Shown here piece by piece: positions 1-9,963 of a stretch of 64,000 nt of DNA. The notes below the pieces were generated by a model. It did not search any database and was not told where the DNA came from. It saw only the letters and a list, made by a program, of their open reading frames with translations. Made by a program: the position numbers and the translations under genes. The DNA comes from Prunella strophiata. Its lineage: Eukaryota; Chordata; Aves; Passeriformes; Prunellidae. Position 1 is the first letter of the stretch. The number at the start of each line of letters is the position of its first letter. Location of the stretch: contig JAZBQD010000027.1 of NCBI GenBank assembly GCA_036583965.1, forward strand, positions 3,800,687 through 3,864,686. Reading direction: 5' to 3'.

Positions 1-3000
1 GAGAAGTGATAATAGCTATGGGCTAGATACACCCTCACTTAATTAGGTGGATTTACTGCTGGGATTTTGCTTCTTTCTGAGGCATTTTAGAATGTGGATT
101 TGATTCAACATTTTTCTTCAAAGTAACCTGAAAGGGTTGCACCAAGTTCAGTTTAAAAAAAGGAGTAAAATAATTTTCAGGGGAGTCTTCCTTCTGGAAG
201 AAGCACTGAAAGAATCATGGTAGCACCAAATGCTTTACAAAGATGCCTCTTGTCTTTTTTTAAATGATCAGGGTGCCTCATCAGAGGGCAGGATTGCTGC
301 CACAACATTTGATTTGGATATATCCATTTGGATAGAAATTACTGCTGATGTGGAGTATATTACATAGGAGACAAGTAGAAGATTTCTTGACTGCACAGCT
401 TTTGCAGATGACTTTATCATGAAAAGTGACTTCTTGTCATGAAATTGGCCTCTTAAGCTGAGCATCCCTCCCTCCCCTTGAAGCCACCCTTTTTATACCC
501 TGGAGACAAGATATGGACAATGTAGGTAAAGCTCTGCCTTTCAGGATGGGTGACCCACTGTAGCCAGCATGTTAATCTCTGTTTGCACATGTTTGAATTG
601 CCCTTGCTTTGCAGTTGATGGAAATACTGAAATGTTGATCTTGCAGGAAGATGTAGAAAGAGGTGGCAGTGAATGAAAATAAAAAGGGAAATACTGATCC
701 TTCATCTGTTAAGATGTATTTGCTGTTATGCTTTTTGTTATTCATTTGATAAAAACAAAAATTTCTTTCATAAGTGGTAGTGTCTTACTTGAAGAAAACA
801 TCCAAAATATTTTACAGGTTATCCTATTTTGAAACATTCTTTTTCTATATGGAGGGTAGACTTAATCATATTTCTTCAATTAAATCAGAATACAGGTTTT
901 TAAAAAGGAAAAAATAACCTATTCAGTGCTGTCAGTGACTTTAGCTGGAAAAACAGATTGTGAAACAAATAATGCTTTCAATGACTTCAGTCAATGAATC
1001 TGGGTCCTTTGAGAAACACCAGCAAGTCCCTTGTCTCTGTTCAGAGGTAAGTTGATGTCTGTGTAATGCAGATGATTCTAGGTCTGATTATATAGGTCTG
1101 GATTGGCTGCATATTGCTTACAAGCTGTTTTTAAATCTCTGCTCAGTCCTGCTGGCAGGAGGCAGAAGGTCCAGCCTGACCATTATTCATCCATCCATTT
1201 TTATTCTTGGTGACAGGAGTTTTTGTAACAGCAGCTCAGTGATGTGTTGCAGCATTTGGACATTGTCACCTGAAGGTAAACAGAAAAATACACCATTTAG
1301 ATTTCCCTGTGGACCTCAGAGTTTATCCTGCAGCACCAAAACCCCAGCACTGCTGCCTCTCTCTCGCTCCAGTGTCACAGCTTGTTTTGTTATCCAGGGC
1401 TGCTGCTTGACATGCAGCTGGATGCTTGTGTCTGGCAGGACTAAGGAGAACAAACAAGAGTTTTTATAGCATTCAGGATGAGGTATGAAACTACACAAAT
1501 TTCAAATTTCTGCTGTCTGTTTGAAGTGACTGAAGTACTGCAGGTTGAAGGCAGGAGATGGAATTTTCAAGTTCACCAAGGGAGCTTTTTTAAAATTTGT
1601 AAGTAAATAGTCTTGTAAGCATGATCATGGTGATGTGAGAGAAAAGGTTCCAAGGGAGAGATAATTGCTTATATTAGACTGACAAGGGGATTATGTATTT
1701 TTTCCAACTATACTCATCTAATAAAACACACCCCTCTTTTTACAAACATATGCACACAAATATAAAGTGCACACACAACACACACAAGAGTTAGGCCTCT
1801 ACACTAGAACACTAAATACTGTTTAAATTGTTTTAACTGTATAATGTTACATATAAGGTGGGATGCTGAAAATTTCAGGTTTTAATTTACATTTTAATTA
1901 ATCCCTAAAACTTTTCTCAGGTGCTTTGGAAAGGGTTTCTCCTCTCTACTTTGCTTGTGTCCAATGCAGAAAATGCCTTATGTTCATCTGCCTCTTGGAG
2001 GGCACTTTTTTCTTAAATTCTTACTAAATACTCTATCAAGGATCTGCCTATATTGCTAAAGCATTTTCTTTTCTTTCTTGTACAGAAAAATTGCAAAAAT
2101 GTTGCCTTCCCTAGTAAACATTTCACTTTTAAAGTCAAAGAACATATAATAATTTTGTGTGGGCATATATAAGAATATATGTCATATGTTAATGTATAAA
2201 CTATAATTTATTATTATATTAATAATCATTAAAATATAATTTCAAACTATATCCCTTAGTAAAATAATGTGGTTGCAAGCTTCTGATTATCTGCAGAAAT
2301 TTTCCATTGCAGTTGTAACTCACTATGGCACAGGAAGAGCAGATATAGAAGTTCTGTTGAAGGAATTCAATGCTTGGAAAACACAGTATGTAAGAGGGAG
2401 AACAGTGGCTAAAGTGAGAAAAGCTAAGATAGACAATAAAAATTCATCTGGATTTCTACCTCTTGTACTTTGTGCTGCACTTCACAGCCTCCTGCTGGAA
2501 GAGTAAATACATGGTACAAATTTCACTCTTAATGCATTTACTGTAGTGGAAATGTTGAGAGATTTTGTGAGCAGGAGATCTGCATTCAAAGCAGTCCTGC
2601 AATAAAAATGGCTCCTTTTACCTTTTGGTTTATCAAGTTTACTCTTTTGTTTTGGTTAGGTTTGGGTTTTTCATATTGTTTTTCCTTTAAACTTGAAATA
2701 CAGAAGTGCCAGGAAAGCAAAGCAAACAGCTGTTAGAATACTCTTTGTTCTTCAATTCTGTTTGTATCTCTAAAAGAGAACAATCCTGCAAGCTTGATGC
2801 TTTTTCCATATATTATGTAGGCTGCCAGAGCTTTTTTTTTTTTCTGGTGTGATGTTTGTATCTCAATACCCTTGGTTGAAAAACCACTTTCTCTGTAATA
2901 GTCTGTATAAGCTATTTTACAGCCATCCAGATACTCTCTGGTGAAGATCTTTGTTTCTCCAGATCTTGGGAGCATTTGAAAGGGGAGCAGGATGATCACA

Positions 3001-3109
3001 AAGTGTGGTGATGGTAGAGGTGACAGGATGACTTCCCTGTCAGCAGTACAGGGTGCTTTCTTAGGTTTCCTGTCCATATTGCAGAGTGTGGGTTAAACAC
3101 TCACAGGAA

Positions 3110-3330
3110 GGACTGATATTAACAACTTGCATTTCTAAATCACCTGAAACACCTCATAAGTACAGTTTCCCCATAATACCTGCATAGGTGATCCTTCTAA
3201 CAATTCTGTTGGAGATATTGGAGCTCACTAAGATGGAGATTTTAGCCAAGCTCTGCAGAAACTCAGTAAAAAATCTGGAGCAGGAACTTTGGCATTCTGA
3301 GCCATTCCTTAGCTAACAATGTTTCTGTGT
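3110..3330 (+). mobile_element. possible ancient L2/L3-type LINE 3'-end relic
   Basis: The order of short motifs resembles the 3' ends of ancient CR1/L2/L3 elements: a GCATTTCTAAATCACCTGAAA-like opening, then CTTCTAACAATTCTGTTGG, then a purine-rich GATGGAGATTTTAGCC stretch corresponding to the usual 'gatgaggaaactgaggc ... cttgccc' block. The similarity is weak and recalled rather than aligned. It could be chance in AT-rich DNA. A profile search against Dfam L2, L3 and MIR models would settle it. Confidence 0.3.
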
Positions 3331-4299
3331 GACCAAACCAGAGTCCTCACAGCAAACTGAAGTGATGGGCTTTGGGTGATCTCTGCATTTATGTTTGTCT
3401 CCTTTCAATGTCTGCCTGCAGAGTTTGGAGGTGCCTCTTCATACTTCATACTTATTTGTTCTTGATGTGGTTATTTCTTAGCTACTTTCTCTTATGCATA
3501 AACTGGTTGTTGTTTGCTCACTGCCCATCATCACTAAGGAGCTGATGCCTACATCTCTTGACATGCTGGTTATTTAATCTCAAATAAGTTTGGTCTCAAA
3601 TTTGTGTTTCCACAACAAAACCAGGGATTGTTTCATATATTTATTGTAAATAAAGATAAGATAAAGCCTTGTAAAAGTTGGTTACAATTCCTCCTTTTCC
3701 ATGCCCTAGCTCCACCTTTTCCTAGAGCTGCAGGTGTCTCTGCTGGAAACAGCAAGGGCTGCTGAGAGAGAAATCAGGATAAGCAGAAGAGGCTCCTCAC
3801 TGAGTGGAAGAGGAGATGGGGCTGGATGTTCCTGTGATAACTTCATTGCTGGGGCTGACAATTGTTGGCAGGTGTGTAAAGAGAACTGACTGAGTGTCTC
3901 TGGTGTCACTTGCTGCTGCCTACACACATTGCAGCCATGCAGGAAATGTGCTCTTTGATCTCCTGAAGCCCCAGGCTGTGTGCCAAACCCAGGCCTAGCA
4001 GAATATTCCTGGCTGCCTTGCTCTGGCTGTGCTGGTTCAAGCCTGCTGCTCTTGGTATGAACCAGGGGCTCTTACCCTGATTTATGGACATATGCAGAGA
4101 ATTGTTATCTCCAGCACATAAATTCATTATAACTATTAAACTAAGCTGAAATTGAACTTGTTGACCTGGAAGTGAATGGCTCCATAACATTTCATTAATC
4201 CTCTGAGATGTTTAATTCCTGCTAATTTGATATTTCAGATACAATCTACTCTACAGATATAATGACTTAATTAGTATACATTACATGATGTCTCTTCAC

Positions 4300-4315
4300 A
4301 GTACAGCGTGTACAG
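4300..4315. promoter_or_regulatory. steroid-receptor-like inverted repeat
   Basis: AGTACA and TGTACA half-sites are separated by 3 bases (GCG). This is the spacing and form of glucocorticoid/androgen/progesterone receptor response elements (AGAACAnnnTGTTCT-like). It lies in AT-rich, otherwise unremarkable DNA. Such a site can arise by chance in 64 kb, so function is not implied. Confidence 0.25.
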
Positions 4316-4837
4316 TATTTATCCACTAGAAAAGTAATTCAGTAGAGCTCAATTATAATACATTGACTAGAGCATAAAAGTTGAAAAGAATATGTGCAGC
4401 TGTCATATTTTAAGCATAAACATTTTTCAAGCAGTCTTCTGTTTGTTGATATTTATTGCCTTCTAAAAATGATGGTCCTAAACATTTTGTCACTGCTTAT
4501 TAAAATATTGACTGAGAGCACTTTTTGGTCATATCACCAAAATTCATGTTGTAAAAATCTATTTTGTAGCATTCAGCTTGCACATCTGTTTAACTGAAGT
4601 CAGCCTGTTTCAGAGCAAGTCTGTGTGACAGTTCAGGACAGTGGTGCCAGCTGGGACTGCAGGGGACAAGCAAAGGGAAAGGTGGATCTTGGGAATGTGG
4701 TAATTTTTCTGCTTCCTTCCTGTGGAAAGTCAGTGCAGGCACAGATGTGAGGAAGCTCTTGAGTAGTACCCAAATTTAGATTCAACCCAGCCACTCCCCC
4801 TCCGACCACTCTGCAATCTGAGACCTGAGTTAATTAA

Positions 4838-4860
4838 AATTATCTCTTTTTCCCTTCTAG
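4838..4860 (+). promoter_or_regulatory. splice-acceptor-like pyrimidine tract
   Basis: A run of pyrimidines (TCTCTTTTTCCCTTCTAG) ends in TAG at 4860, which fits a strong 3' splice site. One downstream frame is open for about 32 codons (4863-4959), but no good donor follows before its stop. The tract lies about 110 bp before the CpG-dense block at 4960-5180. It may be a real acceptor of an unrecognised transcript or a chance match. Confidence 0.2.
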
Positions 4861-4959
4861 CATTGATCTATATGGTATATTTGATCTCTAGAGAATCGGA
4901 GCTCCTTACTGCTCCCTGGGATACATTGTCAGATGTGTTCCATGCATATCTGGAATAAG

Positions 4960-5180
4960 TAAAGGAGTAAACGCTGAGGGAATAACGCAGTGTGAGTTTT
5001 CAGTCACCAGGTGGCGGCTGGGCTGCCCGAGCCGGGCTCAGCCCGATGGATGCAACACCTTGCGCCTTCAGTCCGGATTCAGTAAATTATCCTGGCGATT
5101 CTCGCTCAGTGCCAACGGCAGTGACTCCTCCCTAGACTGAACTCGAAACAGTCAGGAGGAGAAAATGAACGTATTAGGCT
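4960..5180. promoter_or_regulatory. small CpG-dense block, candidate regulatory element
   Basis: Thirteen CpG dinucleotides lie between 4971 and 5171, in a window where CpG is otherwise rare. Persistence of CpG suggests germline hypomethylation or purifying selection, as seen at promoters, enhancers and insulators. A CTCF-like motif lies inside at 5004-5017. A short frame starting at the ATG at 5046 is open for only about 29 codons and is not recognised. A C-rich pyrimidine tract at about 5325-5350 lies just downstream. The block is too short for a classical CpG island. Confidence 0.45.
5004..5017 (+). promoter_or_regulatory. CTCF-like binding motif
   Basis: The 14-mer TCACCAGGTGGCGG matches the vertebrate CTCF core consensus CCASYAGRKGGCRS at 13 of 14 positions; only the first base differs. 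It contains an E-box (CAGGTG) and sits within the most CpG-rich block of the window, which makes occupancy more plausible than for an isolated match. Binding is inferred, not shown. Confidence 0.45.
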
Positions 5181-8100
5181 AGGGTGTTACTCTCTTCTCT
5201 AGAGTTCTCTTTTTTAGAGGATGAAGGATAACGGGGAGAATAAGAGGTCAGCCAGACCTACTTGTTCAGGAGGGATGAAATGGGAGGACTCTGATTTTGT
5301 TCTTTGGTTTCAAAGCTCGGTGTTCTCTCTCTCCTCCCTCCCCCCTCCCCAGTTCCATGTGAGGTATTCCTTGAAGTAAGAGGCTGAAGGGCAGTAACTG
5401 ATCTTGGTATTTCAAGGAGTTATACATGTATCTCTTATATTTCAGAGACTGCCAGATATATGAAGAGCATCTTGAAATTCTGAGCCTGGAGAAGGTTTCT
5501 ACGTTTTGTTTAAGCACTTGAACAAAATGGCAGATGATCCTCAAAGTGCTCAAGACCTCAGCTACTTTCCTGTATCCTCAGCTTTGTCACCTTCCCTTTA
5601 CTTTGATCATGCAGATGAGGCTACACTGCTCTGTTTCATCATCTTTTCATCCAAAAAGCTAGAAGGAAACAAAACCCTTGAGAAGCAACAGGGTCTAATT
5701 TCCACTGTCTCAATGAGGCCTCTATTCTGTTCACATTGAAATTGCTGGCAAAAGTCCCAGTAGTTAGATCTGGATTTCTCCCTCCTTAAAACAATATTCT
5801 TCCTTTTGTGCTTTATCCTCTGCTTGTCAGAATCAGCTGATTATGAGCTCCTGCACAGATGACATTTTATCTGCAGTCAGCAGGAAGGAGGCATGAATTA
5901 GGGCTTAGAAGAAAATCTTCAATAATTAGCCACTGAGGAAGGAAAACATCAAAAAAAAAAAAAAAAAAAAGTACACAGATGGAATTGACTTATTTCATTT
6001 GACTGGGCTGGAAAGTTCAGCTGTAATGATAGTGGTTAAATTAATTATGTTGATTTGGTGACAAGGAAACTAGCATGTCCCCAAATGATATGTATTATTT
6101 TTGGACTCAGATGAAGTAGCTGCACACTGTTGGTGATGTGTGTCAGAGTCACAGATCTCAGGTATTCCTCATGTGGACTTTTCACCCCATGCTCCTTCAG
6201 GATGTGATTCTTGATGGCACAATTTGGTCACACACAACCCTTAAGGCAGAGTTTGGATAAGTGCAAGGCTTTAGTGCTTTCTCTGAAATCTTTATTATTG
6301 TGAATAACTGTGATGGACACCGTTTTGGATGCTGTAGTGGATTGTGATCTCTGTCTTGAAAAGACACATTGTGCTGTAGCTGAAGAGTGTCCTGGGGCTA
6401 TGCTGAGAGTGCTGCCCATCTTCAGCAGTGAATGGCAGGAATGGTCCTGCATCATCCCTCCCTCACCTGCTACAGCTCTGTTCTGCCTCAGCTGCAGCCT
6501 CGGTGACCAGAGGTGTTTGTAGGCATAGCAAACATCACACATCACACAAGTCCCTGTATGGAATTAGAGAGCTTCTCATGGCTGTCTTGGGGTGTAGAAC
6601 TTAAATGGCTGTTTGGTCTCTCTTGATGTTCTATTTGTTAGTAACTTCTGACATGCTGACCTCTCTTTCTTTGTTGTTAGTATTGCATGAGTGAGGATCC
6701 CCTGAAATAACTTTTCCATGGCTGTGGAAGCCACTGACACCTGCAGACCTCTGGATTTTCTCTGTGAGCAGGTCCCAGTCTATCAGGCTATCCCTGAAGA
6801 AATCTCCATCTTAACTTTGTACTTGCAGTTTTGTCACTTTAATGTTTCATGGTGCCTGTGGGACATATATGTCAGGAGGCATCACATCTTGGAGGATGTT
6901 TCTGAATGGCCTTCCTGACCTGATCCATCTAGGAACTTTAGAAGGAGGACCTTGAATTTGATAGGGATAAAAAAAGACAGCCAAGAAAATGAGCACAGCA
7001 TTAGCAGAGAGAAATATTCAGAAGGTTCTCATTCATTTATACCTGATAACACTTATCATTTTCCTGAACAATAACAGATTTGGGTGTCTTTAAACTTTCC
7101 CTTTTATTCTCACTGGGGTGGAGTCAGGCTATAACTGGTTGCCAGCAGCAGTCAGGCATGGGTGGAAGGGATGTGGGTGCTGATAAGCAGAAGGGTCACA
7201 CTAAGATACCATAATAAAAGCATAGCTATTTTTAGAGGAAAAAAACCCCCAACACAATATTTATACCAGTTTTGCTTATTTTATTCCACTAATAACACAT
7301 TTTTTGCCATGTATAACTTTGGCTGCATAGAAATACTCTGCTCTAATGGTTTACAAATTTTCATATGTCAAAAAAATATAAAATTCCTTTCAGTCATTTG
7401 GACTTGGTGTTATTTTTATAGTGTGTACACAATTCTGCCTCCTGGAATAAAACACGTTTAATCCTCTACAATCCTGCAGGAGCTGCAGGCACAGCTCTTC
7501 CTCTCTACCACTAGGCAGAGCTGCTTTGTGATCTCTGCCTTCCTCTGAGGCTTCTTCCTCCAAACCTTTTTTCTTATACCCTGCTTTTGTACTTAAAACT
7601 TGGCTGCTTGTGAAAACTGTACAGATAAATCCAGATTATTAATCCATCTGATACTCTGTTCTGCCTCTGTTTCCAAATAACAAGAAAAACTTTCACAGCT
7701 GAGAGCCCAGGTGAGCTGAGGTGACTTAACCCATGGCATGTGGCATCTTGAACTCTGCCTGCAGAGACTTTCACCCCAGGTGCTGAGGCATCAGTGACTC
7801 TGAATGTGCAATCTCTTAGCATCTTTCACTGTTACTGTCTAATGAGTTGCAGGAATCCAGCCTGGAGGTCAGGGATGAAAGGCTTGTGTTGGAGCTGCTG
7901 AGTGAACCTGATTCCCCCATCTTCAGGAGGTCAGAAAACTCCTCCACCAAAAGAACAACTTGCCAGGGCCTGATGGGCAGCTTGGCCTGTGCAAATCCCA
8001 ATTCTGAAGCCAGTGTTGGAAGCAGAGAGGAGTGATTTCATGTTTTCAATGATATTCTGTATCTTTGTTAGTTTCCTAACCTAGGAAACCCTTCATGTAT

Positions 8101-9060
8101 TAAAATTGTATTGAATAATATGGAATAGAACATTCTCAGGTTAGTGCTGATAGATTTGGATTGCAGTACTTCCTGGAATTCATGTTTTTAATCTGCTTCA
8201 GTCTATCAGGGTGACCTAGTGAAAAGGGAATAGGAAAAATGCAACAAAGAAACTGTCAATACTGAGACAATTTAATTACAGTATTTTGCTTCTACAAGAA
8301 TTGCCTACATTGAGAATACAAAAATAAAAATCAACCCCCATATCCTTGGCAAAATACAGCTTCCACAGACTTCCTGATGCTTTAGACATTCTGGTGCAAA
8401 AGTACATAATGAAGCTGTGTGTGATTTATAGAAAGGAACGAGTAAAATATAGAAAAGAAAAAAGATTCTATATCTGTAACTGTCATCCTCACAGGTGGGC
8501 TTCAAAGACCCAAAACGTGTCACCTAGGAAACTTAAAATCTTCCAGAGTTCTCTCCTTTAGTATAAACATTTATTAAAAAATGAGTATTGTGATTATTTC
8601 AGTAAAATCTGTGGATTTGTACACTGTGCATGGAACACAAAGGTGAAGGGTCTGAGGTTCCTCCAAGCAGGAGGTTTGAGCTTTTTCCTCTTTCAAAGCC
8701 AATTAGATTTTGGCCAAAGCTTTGTGGTAGAAGCAGAACCAAGTTCTCCACCTCTCCTCTTCTCATTTCATAGGTGCCATGTGGTTGGGGCTTTGTTCCC
8801 TCTACTTCCTTTGATTTACACTGTCATGTAGACAAATCAAAGCCTACCCTTTATTTATTGCAGCTAGCAAGAGTGTGCTATAGACTTAATTCAGGATATG
8901 GACTCAAATCCTTCCCTGGAGCAGAGTGGAGTACTTTGTCATTTGCAAACACTTGGAAGCTCAGTGCTTCAGAGTTCCTGTAAACAAGAATAAATTCAAG
9001 GAAAATTCTGAATTACATGTGTAGTTTGAATGAATACATTGGAATCAGAGTAGCACACAG
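5181..9060. other. non-coding DNA, no supported gene
   Basis: The interval holds only short overlapping open frames. A 20-base A tract lies at 5951-5970. No transposon with a clear family signature and no RNA gene were recognised. The 6228-6545 and 7816-8035 open frames occur on opposite strands of the same DNA and look like chance. Confidence 0.55.
5951..5970 (+). repeat. poly(A) tract, 20 bases
   Basis: An uninterrupted run of 20 A residues. No retroposon body with target-site duplication was recognised next to it, so it is recorded as simple sequence only. Confidence 0.9.
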
Positions 9061-9190
9061 CAAGACGAATCTATCCATCATGGGCATTTAGTGCAGAGCC
9101 TGGATTTGCTTTTCTTTGCTATTCACATAGATTCGATCAACATCGCACTTCCGTCATTCGCTAAATACATGGGCTCTGCTCGGCGGGACA
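9060..9190. promoter_or_regulatory. secondary CpG cluster, candidate conserved non-coding element
   Basis: Seven CpGs fall between 9066 and 9185, four of them within 9134-9160, against a very CpG-poor background. The stretch is not GC-rich overall and has no repeat signature or long open frame. This pattern is typical of conserved non-coding elements or small hypomethylated enhancers. It needs alignment to other birds to test. Confidence 0.3.
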
Positions 9191-9532
9191 CCAGCTCATC
9201 AGTTACCCAGTGAGCAGCCTGTCACAGGGCCTGCTCAGGCCATTTGTAACTGTCACATCCCCCCAGATCAGAATCTTCCCAGAGCCTGAGCCCTCCAGGC
9301 CTTGGAAACAGCCTTGCTGCACCTGAGAGCAGCTTTGGGCGGGGATGCTGGGCCTGCTGCAAGGTGTGCAGTTAGAAAGTCTGGCTCTCTCCAAGTTGGA
9401 GGGTAGGCACCAGCCTGCAGCTCTGGTTTTTGCCTTATTTTCCCATCAATATCTGGGAATAGCAGCACTCACTTCAACTAACTGATTTTGGAATTCTCTC
9501 TCTAAAGTAGTAGTCTGCTGTGTTTTTTAGGA

Positions 9533-9963
9533 TGATGCCTCAGGTTTTAGCTTTTATATCTTTCAGATTCTGTTCTGCTTTAGTGTGGAAGTTGAGGCTT
9601 CATATTAGGGTATGGTGAGCTCTGTGCACAGAGCAGGGAGACAAAACAATTCCTTCTCTAGCTGGGGACCAAGGACAAATGATCCAAATCTCAGGTCCAA
9701 GAGCACAAACAATGTGGACTAAAGAGAGAAAAATTAGAAGGATGGGACTTCATGGGCTAGAGCTGTAACTGGACAATTAGCTCCAATATGCAAATGGACT
9801 AAAACTTATAAAAGTGAGAGACCCCGTGACCTGTTGTCCATTTTTTTTGGCCATTTTGGGTCTTGCTGCCCAAGGTGGATCTATTTGAGGCCTCTTAACA
9901 AATAACTACTTTATTCTTTAGCTCTGTCTACTCTCTGATCTGGGAGAGCCTTCACAAGCATCA
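9533..9963 (+). mobile_element. solo LTR of an endogenous retrovirus, family A copy 1
   Basis: The element starts TGATGCCT and ends AAGCATCA, giving the TG...CA ends of a retroviral LTR with an imperfect terminal inverted repeat. A TATA box (TATAAAA) lies at 9807-9813, which sets the plus orientation. It is 431 bp. The same sequence recurs inverted at 45907-46373: bases 9612-9693 align without gaps to 46214-46295 on the other strand with 3 differences in 82. No primer-binding site or internal retroviral sequence follows the 3' end, so it is a solo LTR left by recombination. No clear flanking target duplication was seen (AGGA against ATAA). The internal genes are absent, so it has no coding capacity. 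Confidence 0.85.
9807..9813 (+). promoter_or_regulatory. TATA box of solo LTR
   Basis: TATAAAA lies about 275 bp into the LTR, a usual place for the U3 promoter. The inverted copy at 45907-46373 has lost this motif. Confidence 0.45.

Larger units (their letters stand above)
1..4837. other. AT-rich unique non-coding DNA
   Basis: No coding region, RNA gene or recognisable young repeat is supported here. The stretch at about 2140-2260 is strongly AT-rich, and a short CA-rich patch lies near 1750-1790. Open frames are under 115 codons, occur on both strands and show no family resemblance. The frame at 2267-2506 (79 codons) reads as a plausible polypeptide but matches nothing I know and has no convincing splice or promoter context. 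A possible ancient LINE relic near 3110-3330 and a steroid-receptor-like palindrome at 4300-4315 are listed separately. Confidence 0.6.
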
